Origin: Labia minor
Taxonomy: Eukaryota; Arthropoda; Insecta; Dermaptera; Spongiphoridae
DNA length: 64,000 nt
Assembly: GCA_963082975.1 (NCBI GenBank)
Contig: OY720349.1
Location: 62,184,501-62,248,500 of the forward strand
Direction: 5' to 3'
The translations under genes were made by a program, and so were the position numbers. Below are positions 1 through 10,624 of this stretch, one piece after another. The notes under the pieces were generated by a model. That model ran no database searches and was not told the origin of the DNA. It saw nothing but the letters and a program-made list of their open reading frames with translations. Each line of letters opens with the position of its first letter. The first letter of the stretch is position 1.

Positions 1-360
1 GTATATAAGGGCGAGAGAGAGAGAGAGAGAGATAGCGGTTGTGTGGATGTGTATAATGAGAGATTTGGAAAACGTAATTGGAAGCGGTGGAGTTCTCAGC
101 AACAAGGGTTGGCTGAGAGACGAGGGGGTGGTGTGGTGTGGTGAGTGATAAAAAGGGGATAAATAATTGTATTAAAGGGATAAACGAAGATGGCGGTTGA
201 GGGATTCCTTGAAACAAGGTATTCAAGGAGGCGATGTGGTTGCGAAGAGAGGTGGGAGTCAAGTGTTAGCTCTGTCGACGGCCGGCCGGAATCAGGCCAA
301 GAGGGGGAACGGTGAATCGTGCAAGAACCACTAGATGGCGTGAGACTTCACGACTGAACA
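1..360 (-). repeat. 3' LTR of the BEL/Pao element (partial)
   Basis: Identical to 2833-3192. It begins on the minus strand with TGTTCAGTCG at 360 and includes a GA dinucleotide tract near position 12-32. The distal part of the LTR is lost at the window edge. Confidence 0.92.
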
Positions 361-368
361 TCCTCCCC
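361..368 (-). promoter_or_regulatory. Polypurine tract
   Basis: On the minus strand GGGGAGGA sits directly against the start of the 3' LTR (TGTTCAG). This is the place and composition expected for the plus-strand primer of an LTR retrotransposon. Confidence 0.75.
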
Positions 369-405
369 GGCCGTTGAAAGATGAGTTTTCTTTCAACTAT
401 TATTA

Positions 406-534
406 TTGCTGAGGAAGAGGGCATTGTTCTTCAGGGGTTAACACTGCGCGGGTGAGTGTGCCTTGATCTTGAGCGAAGAAGACTTCTGGTACGCCATCCG
501 GTCCCGAAGTAACGTTGATGATAGGATCCAACGT
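406..534 (-). other. 43-codon open tail in frame after the gag stop
   Basis: Directly after the gag TGA (537-535) the same frame stays open for 43 codons and then meets three stops in a row (TAA TAA TAG). The tail is acidic and Pro/Gln-containing with no recognised domain. It may be the leftover C-terminus of a deleted pol, joined in frame by the internal deletion, or a natural extension reached by stop readthrough. The sequence alone does not decide. Confidence 0.5.
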
Positions 535-2226
535 TCACTGCAACGGGGGCGCACCTCCTCCTTGATGAACCAGGTATTGAGAGGGCTGATGTTGACCAAT
601 ATGCGAAGAAGGGCCTTGTTGGCCTAAATGTGGAGATGGCTGTTGATGTTGAGTAAGATGTTGTTGAGGAGAAGTTTGTGAAACTTGCTGATGAGTTTGT
701 GAACTATGTGTTTGTTGTTGACTGCTCAATTGGGAAGGATTTTGTTGATTAATCATTTGTGAAGTTTGGTGATGCTGTTGGACAATATGTTGTGAAAGAT
801 GAGGAGGTGGACTATTAGTTATATTGTATTGGGAAGGGGTAGATAACGTAGTGGAGGGATCAGCGAACGGCTCAGATATATACGGCGGGGAAGGAGGGGG
901 TGACATCGGAAGAATAGAGGGTTGTGAGGGGGGAGTCGCAGAATTTGTAGGTAAGGATTGAGGTGATGGAGTGTGAAGGAGAGTATGATGATGTGCGTGA
1001 CAAATATGACATCTGTCATGGGACGGGCAATGATCGATATGATGTGAACCTAAACAATTAAAGCATCGCTGAAATTCTCCACAAAGTTGTGCGCGTTGAC
1101 CTGGAGTCAAGCTCCGAAACTCACGACATTGTCGGAGATGATGACGACCTTGACAAAACACACAGGGTAATCCATAGTTAGTGGCATTACTGGACTTCAA
1201 CGAATGCCTCGTTTGCATCACTGATGAGTAATTGGAAGGGATGGAAGGTGGAGAGGTTTTGGATACCTGAGTTTTGTTGCACGAGTTCGATCGAGATGGA
1301 ACAATAGGAACCTTGGTGACTGAAGCTTCCTCTGATGCTCGGCAGATGCGTTCTAGAAATGACAATATGTCATTGACTGTGGGTAAAGCCTCTGAGCCGT
1401 AAAACTCTTCGAACCTCCTTCGGAGTTCACCGGGGAGTTGTCGCATTAAGATTCGGCCAATGAGAATGCCCCATGAATCGACGACAGTCTGTAAGGTAGG
1501 TTGAGCTCGAAGGGCTTCCATATTCTCATAATAAGAATTAATAAACGGACGTAATTGAGCAGGACTCTGCGATGAAGGTGGGGAGATGTTCAATAAAGCG
1601 TCCATGAATGAATAGCTAATCAATTTGGGTTGATCATATCGGAGGCTAAGCACCTTCCATGCCCGGGAGAAGCAGTCAGCGACCATACCCAAAGAGGTGA
1701 TAAGTTGGCGCGGCTCCCCTTGCACTGACGAATAAAGGCAATTATATCGTTGAACTTCCGAGGCGGTAGAGTGACTGAGAAGCATCTCGGAAACTATGTG
1801 TTTGAACTGCGGCCAGTCACGAAAACTGCCTGAAAAGGTAGGAAGCCTGAGCTCAGTTAGTCGAGGCGAAGGATCAGAATGAGGAACTGGTGGGATAACC
1901 TTATGATCTTCAGAGCACCGATTATATGTAAGTTCAAAGTCCGACACCTTTTGTAGGATTTGGATTTGAATATGGGAAAATTTAACTCGATTCTCGGGTT
2001 CCACCGAGGCGTTATGAGCTATACACCGCTTTGTCAATTGATCTAATTGATCCAACATATTACAAAGCCGGGTGAGAATGGATTTGAAGGAATGTGCGTT
2101 AGCTGGAGTGATCTCCTGCTCCTTAGACGACAGGTAAGTGACCGAAGACAACAATTTCTCCAACTCCATTTCACAAATGTTGCCTTCACGCTCTTGCTTG
2201 GCAATTTTAGTTGTGGGTTGAGCCAT
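535..2226 (-). CDS. gag: Gag-like protein of a BEL/Pao retrotransposon
   Basis: A 563-residue frame without internal stops. I start it at the ATG at 2226 (MAQPTTK); the frame is open further upstream, but only a TTG codon lies there. An N-terminal helical region is followed by a DUF1759-type Pao gag domain (about residues 120-270, containing LRLPTFSGSFRDWPQFK), which serves particle assembly. At about 355-420 come three CCHC/CCHH knuckles: CVFCQGRHHLRQC, CFNCLGSHHIDHC and a third ending in His. These would bind RNA. The last 120 residues are very rich in Gln, Ser, Pro and His, of low complexity. In this class gag is normally fused to or followed by pol; here it ends in TGA and pol is missing. 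An intact frame with identical LTRs suggests it could still be expressed. Confidence 0.92.
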   Translation of the reverse strand: MAQPTTKIAKQEREGNICEMELEKLLSSVTYLSSKEQEITPANAHSFKSILTRLCNMLDQLDQLTKRCIAHNASVEPENRVKFSHIQIQILQKVSDFELTYNRCSEDHKVIPPVPHSDPSPRLTELRLPTFSGSFRDWPQFKHIVSEMLLSHSTASEVQRYNCLYSSVQGEPRQLITSLGMVADCFSRAWKVLSLRYDQPKLISYSFMDALLNISPPSSQSPAQLRPFINSYYENMEALRAQPTLQTVVDSWGILIGRILMRQLPGELRRRFEEFYGSEALPTVNDILSFLERICRASEEASVTKVPIVPSRSNSCNKTQVSKTSPPSIPSNYSSVMQTRHSLKSSNATNYGLPCVFCQGRHHLRQCREFRSLTPGQRAQLCGEFQRCFNCLGSHHIDHCPSHDRCHICHAHHHTLLHTPSPQSLPTNSATPPSQPSILPMSPPPSPPYISEPFADPSTTLSTPSQYNITNSPPPHLSQHIVQQHHQTSQMINQQNPSQLSSQQQTHSSQTHQQVSQTSPQQHLTQHQQPSPHLGQQGPSSHIGQHQPSQYLVHQGGGAPPLQ

Positions 2227-2646
2227 GGCGTATGTGAAATTAGATATATATATAGAAAATATTCGGGATGAAAGACTATACAATTCAAATATAAGGAATT
2301 AACAAGGTAACTATATGCGTATGGTATATAATAGAATTGTATTTAACGAATAAGAAATTTTTATATAATATAAAAATTAAACAATGTAACCATGGGATAT
2401 ATAAGAGAATTGAATTTAAAGATTATGAAATTAAATATAATATAAGAAAATATTTGAAATGAAAGCTTATAAATTTTAAATATAAGTATTAAGAAGATAA
2501 ATATATAATATGCTTATTATATATAAATAGAATTGTATTTATTTTATACATAAAAAAAATTAAACAATTTATTATTTGATAGAAATAATAATATATTTGA
2601 AATAGCTACCTAGCGATAGAAGTTGTATTTCCAACTGGTATCTGGT

Positions 2647-2660
2647 GTGTCGAAGGACCA
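2647..2660 (-). promoter_or_regulatory. Primer binding site
   Basis: Immediately inside the 5' LTR the minus strand reads TGGTCCTTCGACAC. TGG next to the LTR end is the complement of a tRNA CCA tail, as required for minus-strand priming. I cannot say which tRNA it matches. Confidence 0.7.
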
Positions 2661-3192
2661 TGTAAAGGGCCGGAGGCCGGGTGAAAAAAGAAAATTAAAA
2701 TAAAAAGGCGATCTGTGTGGTGAGAATTGTTTATTTGAACAATCCAGGTTTTATATATACAGCGAGTTGAGTTATGTACAAATTACGAGAGAAAGGACAC
2801 AAAGGGGATGGTGATAGGGTGCGAATCGGGTGGTATATAAGGGCGAGAGAGAGAGAGAGAGAGATAGCGGTTGTGTGGATGTGTATAATGAGAGATTTGG
2901 AAAACGTAATTGGAAGCGGTGGAGTTCTCAGCAACAAGGGTTGGCTGAGAGACGAGGGGGTGGTGTGGTGTGGTGAGTGATAAAAAGGGGATAAATAATT
3001 GTATTAAAGGGATAAACGAAGATGGCGGTTGAGGGATTCCTTGAAACAAGGTATTCAAGGAGGCGATGTGGTTGCGAAGAGAGGTGGGAGTCAAGTGTTA
3101 GCTCTGTCGACGGCCGGCCGGAATCAGGCCAAGAGGGGGAACGGTGAATCGTGCAAGAACCACTAGATGGCGTGAGACTTCACGACTGAACA
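2661..3192 (-). repeat. 5' LTR of the BEL/Pao element (532 bp)
   Basis: Bounded by TG at 3192 and CA at 2661 on the minus strand. A TATA-like stretch lies at 2760-2751 and an AATAAA at 2735-2730, both on the minus strand, which are plausible promoter and polyadenylation signals. Contains a GA tract (about 2844-2864) shared with the other LTR. Confidence 0.9.
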
Positions 3193-3321
3193 ATGTTTAT
3201 ATTTGAATTTTGCAAATTGTAAGTGTATTATTTTGCAAATATTTTTTATTTATTGTTTTTGATCGAAAGGTAAATAATTTTTACTTTATATTTATACATC
3301 AATTTCTATATTCAACAATTT

Positions 3322-4150
3322 ACATTTATTCTAATTCCGACAATGTAACAGATTCAAATCAATCAGAAAACGATATATCCAACGAATGGACTGAAATAAA
3401 TATTGAAACCGACATACCTGCAGCATCAACATCTTTTGACATTACTGCAAATTCGCAGATAAATGAGGAAATTTTATCGTTTACAGAACCGAGTCAATTT
3501 TTCAACTAGTACAAAATATTGTAGACCAAACAAATTTGTATTATATACAAACTATAAGAGAAAGACCATCAACTTCTTCCGAAAATGATGAAAATACATG
3601 GTCTACCACCAATTCAGAAATGAGGATTTTTTGCCGTTGCCATGGCTATGAGTATTGGCAAAAAACCAGAAGAAAAATTGTACTGGTCTAGAAGACCGTC
3701 AATTTTAACATCGTTTTATGCTAAGTTGATGTCACATCGAAAATTTATTTTCATACCTACATTTTGCAACATAAGACCCCGTTATACATTCATAGAAAAA
3801 ACTCAACAAAATTTGGCCTGTATATTTTCACCTAAATAGGAAATTCCAAGAGGTATATACACCGCAACAGCACATCGATAAATTTGTAGAAATATATCAT
3901 GATCCTCAATATTCATCAAAAGGTGGTCTTCCAAGCAAGAGCAATCCATTAAGATTGACAGGACGTCACTTTTTGGAACCGATTCCAAGAACCGAAAAGA
4001 AATCGGCTCCAACAAAAAGAAAGTGCTGTCTGCTTCAGTAAACAAAATGAGAATGGGAAGAAAATTCGGCGTGAAAGTCGGCATTATTGCCCTGACTGCA
4101 ACGTGAGTTTATGTTTGAAACCTTGTTTTAAGATTTATCACACAAAGTAG
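3322..4150 (+). pseudogene. piggyBac-type transposase remnant (DDE_Tnp_1_7 / PGBD family)
   Basis: The order of recognisable segments is that of piggyBac transposases. An acidic N-terminal stretch is followed by QNIVDQTNLY (about 3512-3541), the segment with AMSIGKKPEEKLYWSRRP (3642-3700), NRKFQEVYTPQQ (about 3834-3870), then LRLTGRHFLEPIP (about 3952-3990) and a C-terminal Cys-rich finger ending CPDCNVSLCLKPCFKIYHTK, with the stop at 4148-4150. At least three frame changes are needed to follow it. The segment between about 3875 and 3890 jumps from the region before the first catalytic Asp to the C-terminal part, so the catalytic DDD core is deleted. The 5' side adjoins the BEL LTR end at 3192, so the BEL element probably inserted into or beside it. 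No TTAA-flanked termini were identified. Confidence 0.85.
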
Positions 4151-4159
4151 AATTTGTAA

Positions 4160-4222
4160 TTTTTACTATCTCGCCAGAGATAGTATTGCGATCACGAATA
4201 TATTCGATGTCGAGATTTGTCT
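4160..4222 (+). mobile_element. HLE-A fragment, 5' end only
   Basis: Begins with the family's 5' terminal hairpin ACTATCTCGCCAGAGATAGT and continues through TTGCGATCACGAA to the TCGAGATTT stretch, after which similarity stops. Confidence 0.75.
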
Positions 4223-4335
4223 GAAAATGAGATATCAACATATTGATTTTTTTCAATTCTATCTAAATTACATATATCGCACTGAACCTTTGGACTTAGG
4301 TTATCTAAATATAATGGTAAATTTTGAGTACTGAC

Positions 4336-4390
4336 TTTTTACTATCTCGCCAGAGAAAATTTTCGATGTCGAGATTTTGATGTTTTTATT
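4336..4390 (+). mobile_element. HLE-A fragment, 5' end only, with small deletion
   Basis: A second 5' piece about 115 bp after the first. The hairpin is kept only in its left half because the bases between GAGA and AAAATTTTCG are missing. Confidence 0.7.
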
Positions 4391-5170
4391 AGAAATCAGC
4401 AATTAGTAATTTCAGTTACTTAAATGACAATAACACTTTCGAATTTTGAACTTTGAGACCAGAAATTTAATTATTACATTTATATATAAAAATCCTCTTT
4501 AAATTATTAAATTACTCAAAGAAATTATCAGTTTATTGAAAATTTTGTAAATAAGTATTCAAACAGATTTATTTATTAGTTAAAACTATAAATTATAATC
4601 TCATTTCTTAGTTGTCCTTTAACAAAGTATAAATTTAAGTATTCTTCTAAAATCTTTTTCTTAATATTAATTGAAAATTTCATAATTATTAACTTTTCCA
4701 CATGAGTGATATTTAATACACTTGAATAAATATCTTAATTATACTTTTATTATTTTTGTAGCTAAGTGGAGAAACACGAAAGAAGTAATTAAAAAGGATT
4801 TTCGCTTGAACTCTCGACAATCAGGAATAATTTTATAAAATTCTTGAAATGCCAATTTTAATTTTCATTTTTTACAACTTTTCAATGTAATTGTTTATAA
4901 TTAAAATATTTTTTTTTTAAAAACAATTCTTTTAAAAAAAAATTTTACTTACTCAAAGTTACCAATTATTTGTAATTTTTATAGATTAGATTTTGTAAAG
5001 ATTAAAATTTATAATATTATATTTAAGAAACGAAGATTTTTAAATTGTTCAGTTCATATAAATAATATATTATATTTTCTATGTATTTAGTGGAAATAAA
5101 ATTTTAGTAATATTTTTCTATTATTAAAAAAATAATTTTAATTGTAGAGTAAATTTAAATTTAAATAAAA
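4391..5170. other. AT-rich DNA, nothing recognised
   Basis: Long A and T runs, no open frame of note and no similarity to the other repeats of the window. Confidence 0.6.
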
Positions 5171-5681
5171 ATAAGTTGACCTGTGGCCAGGTCCGAACCG
5201 ACCGACGGTTTGAAATAAATTAATTTCCAGCTACAGAAACAATTTCAAATAATTTTAATATATCTATTAATGTAATAAAAAACAGATATGGATATAATAT
5301 AAATATTTTTAATTTTATTTTATTTATAATATATATATGTAAGACCAGGCTGTGACGTCATGAATGGCTGGATGACGTCATATAATTTTAATTAAGAAAA
5401 AACTAATAAAGATGATTTTTCTCGAGTATAAAACCAATGCAAAGTGAATGATTCGTGATGATATATAAAAAATCTCCTCATGTGAAATTTGGTATGAAAA
5501 TAACTCTTCCCTTCCTATCGTCGATCGCTAATACTAACACTTTCGGTTTCCGGATTTGCACCAAAAGTTGATCAAATCAAATCATCATATGATGCATTAA
5601 GTAAATATACCAAATTTCATCAAAATCCGTTCAGCCGTTCAGGCTGTACACATCTATACGGACGGACGGACGGACAGACAC
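5171..5681 (-). mobile_element. HLE-B copy 1, 5' end missing
   Basis: Starts (element 3' end) with AAGTTGACCTGTGGCCAGGT and runs to the CGGA tandem tract, where it breaks off, so the 5' inverted repeat is lost. Carries two TGACGTCA octamers at 5353-5360 and 5373-5380. Confidence 0.85.
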
Positions 5682-7141
5682 ATTACTTATTCTTATTTTA
5701 TTCTTATGAATGTACACTATATAATATTTATTTATTCAATCCCTTCTCTCTTCTATTTTGGATTTGATTTAGTTACAATATACCTATAATTACATCACAT
5801 TATATATACATGAGTATACATTATATATTCATGAGTAAAAAACAAAAAAAATACTTCTATTTATCTCTCAGTTAATAATTTTAATATTTAAATATTTTAA
5901 CATACGTATTTTCGTTTATACAATATATTAATCTCAATTCCAGTTATTAATTTATTTATAAATATTTCCTTTTTTTTATTAAAAAAGTCTTTTAATTTAT
6001 TTCAAATAATCAATTAATTTAATTATATTTAATTGCTGCTTTTTTAGCTTAGTCAATTTTTTTTTTTTGGTTTTTTTTAAGTAAAGGAATTGCCACTGAA
6101 ATGCAATTGAAAATACCGAAGGTGTTAACTTATCTCTTGTCGACAACAACCAACATCCCTTGAGGGCAACCCCTTGCGGATTGAAAGGCTCATTAAATCC
6201 AACAGTGCCATTTGCCTCGGAGATCGTTACCAAGCACCATTGCTCGAATTCACTAACACTTATTTTCACAACTCTTTTGTTGATAGGAGCTCTGGCAGCT
6301 GGGAGGGAGGTTTGACTGATCAAGAGCCCTTTTTTCTAGGACAAAGCGTTCTTTCAAAGACACCATCTGTGCCGAGACGCCACCACCAAAACATCCCTCA
6401 TTTAAAGAAAGTAAAAGGATTATTAGCCGAGGTACTCATTAAAAAAATACATTTTATAACGATTACTTATTAATAATTCATATCCATTTTCAATGAGTAA
6501 GTCACCTTTTAAAATCAATACAATATCAATTAAGATTATAAAAAAAAAAATTAAATATTTAAATAATAAAATGTCATTTTATTTATTATTTATTAGTTAT
6601 GTTTTTTTTTAATTTTATTATTTATCTTCTTCATTTTTGGATTTTTCTCTAATTGGGTTCGTTTATATACATAATCTATAAAATTATGAACAAACATTTG
6701 TTCACTTACATACTTAACTACGGATCGCGACCGGTCTAAAATTCGATGGGTGTGTTGGTTGGGTGTTAATAGTTTGTGTGTACTTTATTGTTCCATAATA
6801 AGCCGTTTGAAACTGGATTTATATATTTAAGATAAGTTTCTGAGTTGTTATAGCAAAGTTTTTGTTAAAATCAGTTAATCAAAAATGTTACATCAGTGGT
6901 TTTACACTTTTTTTTGCATTATTTTAAAACATTTTTTTAATTAAATTACTTTTAATATCAATATAATATTTTATTCACTTTCAAGTGTACTTTCAAAAAG
7001 CTTAAATGACGAATTTTAAAAATTCTAATCATAAAAGATGGTAAATAATAAATTTAACGAAATTGATGATTGATATCAAGAGATAATTTCTAAAAATGAA
7101 AAAGTAGGGTGATAAATGAAAGTTGTGTGTTTCTCCAGATA
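5682..7141. other. Mostly AT-rich; a GC-richer island at about 6110-6420
   Basis: The island is visibly less AT-rich than its surroundings and is open on both strands for about 100 codons (for example the minus strand from about 6320). I cannot identify a protein in either reading, and no splice site stands out. It could be a low-copy exon or a repeat not otherwise seen here. The remainder shows no features. Confidence 0.35.
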
Positions 7142-7766
7142 TTTTTACCGACCGACGATAGTAAGGGAGGTATTGTTTTCACACCAAATTTCACATGTGG
7201 AGATTTTTACATATCTCCACGAATCATGCATTTTCTAAACAGAAAAAAGTATTTTTAGCATGATGTCTGTCCGTCCGTCCGTATAGATGTGTACAGCCTG
7301 AACGGCTCAACCGATTTTGATGAAATTTGGTATATTTACTTAATGCATCAGTGGGATGAATTGATCAACTTTTGGTGCAATTCCGGAAACCGGAAGTGGT
7401 AGTATTAGCGATCGACGATAGGAAGGAAAGGGTTATTTTCACACCAAAGGAGATTTTTTTATATATCACCACGAATCATGCACTTTGTATTGGTTTTATC
7501 CTCGAGAAAAATCATATTTATTAGTTTTTTCTTGATTTAAAATTATATGACGTCATCCAGCCATGCATGACATCACAGCCTGGTCTTGCATATATATTAT
7601 AAATAAAATAAAATTAAAAATGTTTATATTTATTATTTATGTATCCATATCTGTTTTTTATTACATTAATAGATATATTAAAATTATTTGAAATTGTTTC
7701 TGTAGCTGGAAATTAATTTATTTCAAACAGTCGGTCGGTTCGGACCTGGCCACAGGTCAACTTATT
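7142..7766 (+). mobile_element. HLE-B copy 2
   Basis: Complete from the 5' TTTTTACCGACCGACGATAG to the 3' hairpin ACCTGGCCACAGGT and tail. About 15 bp are missing just before the second TCTCC unit (near 7445). One TGACGTCA is intact and its partner is changed to TGACATCA. Confidence 0.88.
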
Positions 7767-8340
7767 TATCATAAGATTTGAAACTCACTCAGGGAATTAA
7801 TAATAAAAATTAGAAAATGTATAAATTCAATTATAAAATGTGATTTTAATATTTAATATAAACCCAATATTTAATAAAAATCCATTATCGGTAAAGTAAT
7901 ATAATTTGAATCATCCAGGTGATAAATATCAATAAAAGTAATATCTTATCTCATTTTTATCTCTTTTCGTTAAGTATCCTCTAGATTTCGATATGTATTG
8001 TGATGATGGTAGTGCTGGAATGACGGAAGGCCATTTCACCCGCATTCTTCCACATTGAAGGGTTCTCTAAATATTCATCAATGCCTGGCAGACTGCGTTC
8101 GTTTGCCTAGGAATACTTGAGATGCAAGAGATACGGGTTTTCTATTATTCTGCGATAAACAAACGGTCCAGACACTTGAAAATTCACGCGGGCTTATTAA
8201 CAATTTGTTATCGTTGGGGATCATTAAAAAATAGCATTACAAGTGCCAATTAATAAAATATAAAAATATTTCTTTTATCAAGATCAAAAATTTAATACAA
8301 TTTAAAATAGATATATTATTGTTAATAATGTTATTATTAT
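7767..8340. other. Unassigned; low-copy-looking stretch at about 7975-8230
   Basis: Normal-complexity sequence between AT-rich flanks, no long frame and no similarity to repeats in the window. Confidence 0.4.
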
Positions 8341-8840
8341 TTTTATATATTATATATCTATCTATGTGGCTCTAGCGCCTGGACGTAGGCGCATAAGTAG
8401 AAATTTCCATGAAAAATATAAAATAGGCCCCTACCCCGAAGTAATGTTAACGCGGTTCCAGGGTAGAAAGCTCTGAAGTGGAGGGATTTTTAGTGGTTAC
8501 ACCACACAAGCAGTAATGACGATTATTGTATGGTCGGAAAAGATTTCCCCCCCTGAACCCCCCCCCCAAAAAAAATAAATAAATAAAAATCTATGTGGCT
8601 CTATGAAACTCGAAAGTTCTTGGCTGCAGCATCCACAGCCCTCCAAGTATTCCTATTTTGAGCCACAACCCTCCAGTCCATCTCTCTCACGTCCTTTCCC
8701 ACATTATCCACCCACCGTGTCTTTGGTCTTTCAAGTGGACGTTTTCCACTCGGTCTCCCTACCAATATATTTTTCGCTATTCTATCTTCTCCCATTTTAG
8801 CCACATTTTTATATATTATCATAATAAAATTGAATTGTGG
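8341..8840 (-). pseudogene. LINE reverse transcriptase C-terminus, split by a retroposon
   Basis: On the minus strand the frame from about 8800 to 8604 reads KMGEDRIAKNILVGRPSGKR, then RPKTRWVDNVGKDVREM, and ends AAKNFRVS. This is the conserved tail of a non-LTR retrotransposon polyprotein common in arthropods (clade not established here). The RT domain itself is missing, so it is a typical 5'-truncated copy. Its 3' tail (GAGCCACATAGA followed by TAGA repeats) is interrupted by the insertion at 8375-8588; the remaining tail lies at 8341-8374. Confidence 0.82.
8375..8588 (+). mobile_element. SINE-like retroposon with 15-bp target duplication
   Basis: The 15-mer ATCTATGTGGCTCTA occurs perfectly at 8360-8374 and 8589-8603, flanking a 214-bp insert. 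The insert opens with a perfect hairpin (GCGCCT ggacgt AGGCGC), contains GTGGT/ACCAC near 8490-8505 and two C runs, and ends in an A-rich tail with AAAT repeats. Target duplication plus A-rich tail indicate retroposition by a LINE in plus orientation. The parent RNA is not recognised. No clear A and B boxes are present, so a tRNA origin is not shown. Confidence 0.7.
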
Positions 8841-8933
8841 TTCTATGGCCAAGAACTATATATAGATAGAGCAAAATCAAATCATATTGAAATAATATTA
8901 ATATATTATAACGTAGTAATAATATTATTTCAA

Positions 8934-9107
8934 TCACGCGCCAGCACGTGAAGTGGTGCTATCAACAAAGAGACAAGCACACGTTGGTTTAATAAATATT
9001 ATTTATTAATTTTAAAATTTGCAATTTAATTAATTAAATTGAATTTAAATATAATATATGTTGTCTAATACAATTCAAATTGCGAGATAGTGGAGACACT
9101 CCACCTT
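8934..9107 (+). mobile_element. HLE-A copy, 3' part only
   Basis: Covers CACGCGCCAGCACGTG to the 3' end GCGAGATAGTGGAGACACTC. A few bases are lost in the terminal hairpin, whose left arm is missing. Confidence 0.8.
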
Positions 9108-10624
9108 ATTTGTATTCATTTTAAGATATGAATTCATTATATCGGTATATGTAGTTTATGTAAAAGCTGATGATGCGAATATCTGCATACATCATATAAA
9201 ATATGAATATTCTGGAGAATATTTATAATATCATCCTAGTGGTTGATCATTACATGTTTATATCAGTGAAAGTAATAGAATAAAAAAAAAAAGATATTTT
9301 TTTTTAAACAAAAGATTCAAAACATCAGATTGGAAAAAACTTGATTAATTTTTAGAGAAGAAAATTTTTTTTGCAAAATATGGACTGAAGATTACTTATG
9401 AAATTAATAATTTCAACTTTATAGACTAGTTGAAATATTTTAATAAGTTAGGTTAACTAACAGATAATTTTTAAATAAACTCTCTGAAGATTTAGTTTAT
9501 TTATTATTTTTCTAAAAGTTATTTCCCTACACTCCAATGATTCATTATTATATTATATAAATATATTAAAATATTTTGATTTATTCATTTTACAATATTT
9601 TATTTAAATGATTTTCAAAGTGTAAATATAGAATTATCCACCTACAAATATTTAAGTTTGGATTTTAGGTCAGACTGAATTGGGTTTTAATGCTCATTCA
9701 AATAACGGTTTCAGAGAAGTTTAAATAAAATTTCAGTCACACTTTATAAAAGCTAATATTACATAATTCTATATTTTAATAATTAATTTACCTAATATCG
9801 AAAAATAGAAAAACACAAAAAAAAAATTAAAATAATTTAAACTTCAAGTATGAAAGATTAACCATTCATTGTTAAGTATTTTTTTATAAAAAAAAAAACA
9901 TGTTTTTTGTTGAATTTGAGGTGGTTTATTGTTATTGTATCGAAATGCTCTTGAATGGACCGGCTATCCCCTTCAGCCTTCGGCAGTTGGAACTCTTTAA
10001 TAGGCAGGATGGCTCTATCTCAAGTGCCATATGCCCTTTAGTCTCGCTTTTAATTCCTGGTATGAGTATTATGTTCAAAAACTTAATTTACTACAAATAA
10101 AACACAGCCCTAGGTGCTTTGGAAAAACACCACCTAGCCAGCTGGGATCTTTATAAATCAAATGATGATGGTCGAATAATTAAATTACCAGGGGCCGATG
10201 CGGATACATACACCATTTTTGATCTTAAATCTAAAAAAGAGCAGAGCAGAGGGGTTTCTTTTTCATTAAATAACTGTCCACTTTTAAAATGATTACTTTA
10301 ACAAATATATTAACGAATTTTGAAAAAGAGAGGACCACTCATTTAAAAATTTTATTCTATTTTAGATATAGCTTCCTAAATAAAACAGTTGCAGTTCAAA
10401 TCAAGTGGAAGTTTCCAACAATATAAAAAATTTCGAGTTTCTCCAAATCCAATTAAAATGAATTAGTTACAAGAAAATTTTAATGAATATTACTTAAAAG
10501 CAAAAAATGAATATTACTTAAAAGCAAAAACGATGAAAAATAAAGGATCATTAAGATAGCTATATACAGAAAATTATGGAAATAATTTCAGTTTATATAC
10601 ATTTCCTGATCTATATTGTATTTT
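9108..10624. other. AT-rich, with a low-copy-looking stretch at about 9940-10230
   Basis: Only the stretch around 9940-10230 has normal complexity. It includes an inverted pair TAGGTG/CACCTA at about 10110-10135. No protein was recognised. A 21-base string is repeated in tandem near 10495-10530. Confidence 0.35.

Larger units (their letters stand above)
1..3192 (-). mobile_element. BEL/Pao LTR retrotransposon, gag-only, 3' end beyond window
   Basis: Read on the minus strand the order is 5' LTR (3192-2661), primer binding site, gag, a short tail, polypurine tract and 3' LTR (360-1, running off the window). The internal part is only about 2.3 kb, so protease, reverse transcriptase, RNase H and integrase, which normally follow gag, are absent. 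The 360 bp of the two LTRs that can be compared (1-360 and 2833-3192) are identical by eye with no indel, which points to a very recent insertion. With gag and cis signals intact but no pol, it would need an autonomous BEL/Pao relative for mobility. The 3' LTR end and the target duplication cannot be checked because the left end is outside the window. Confidence 0.9.

Noticed and set aside
2047..2288. Short plus- and minus-frame readings overlapping gag
   Set aside because: They are shadows of the gag frame. The upstream extension of gag to 2283 needs a TTG start, whereas the ATG at 2226 gives a conventional start.
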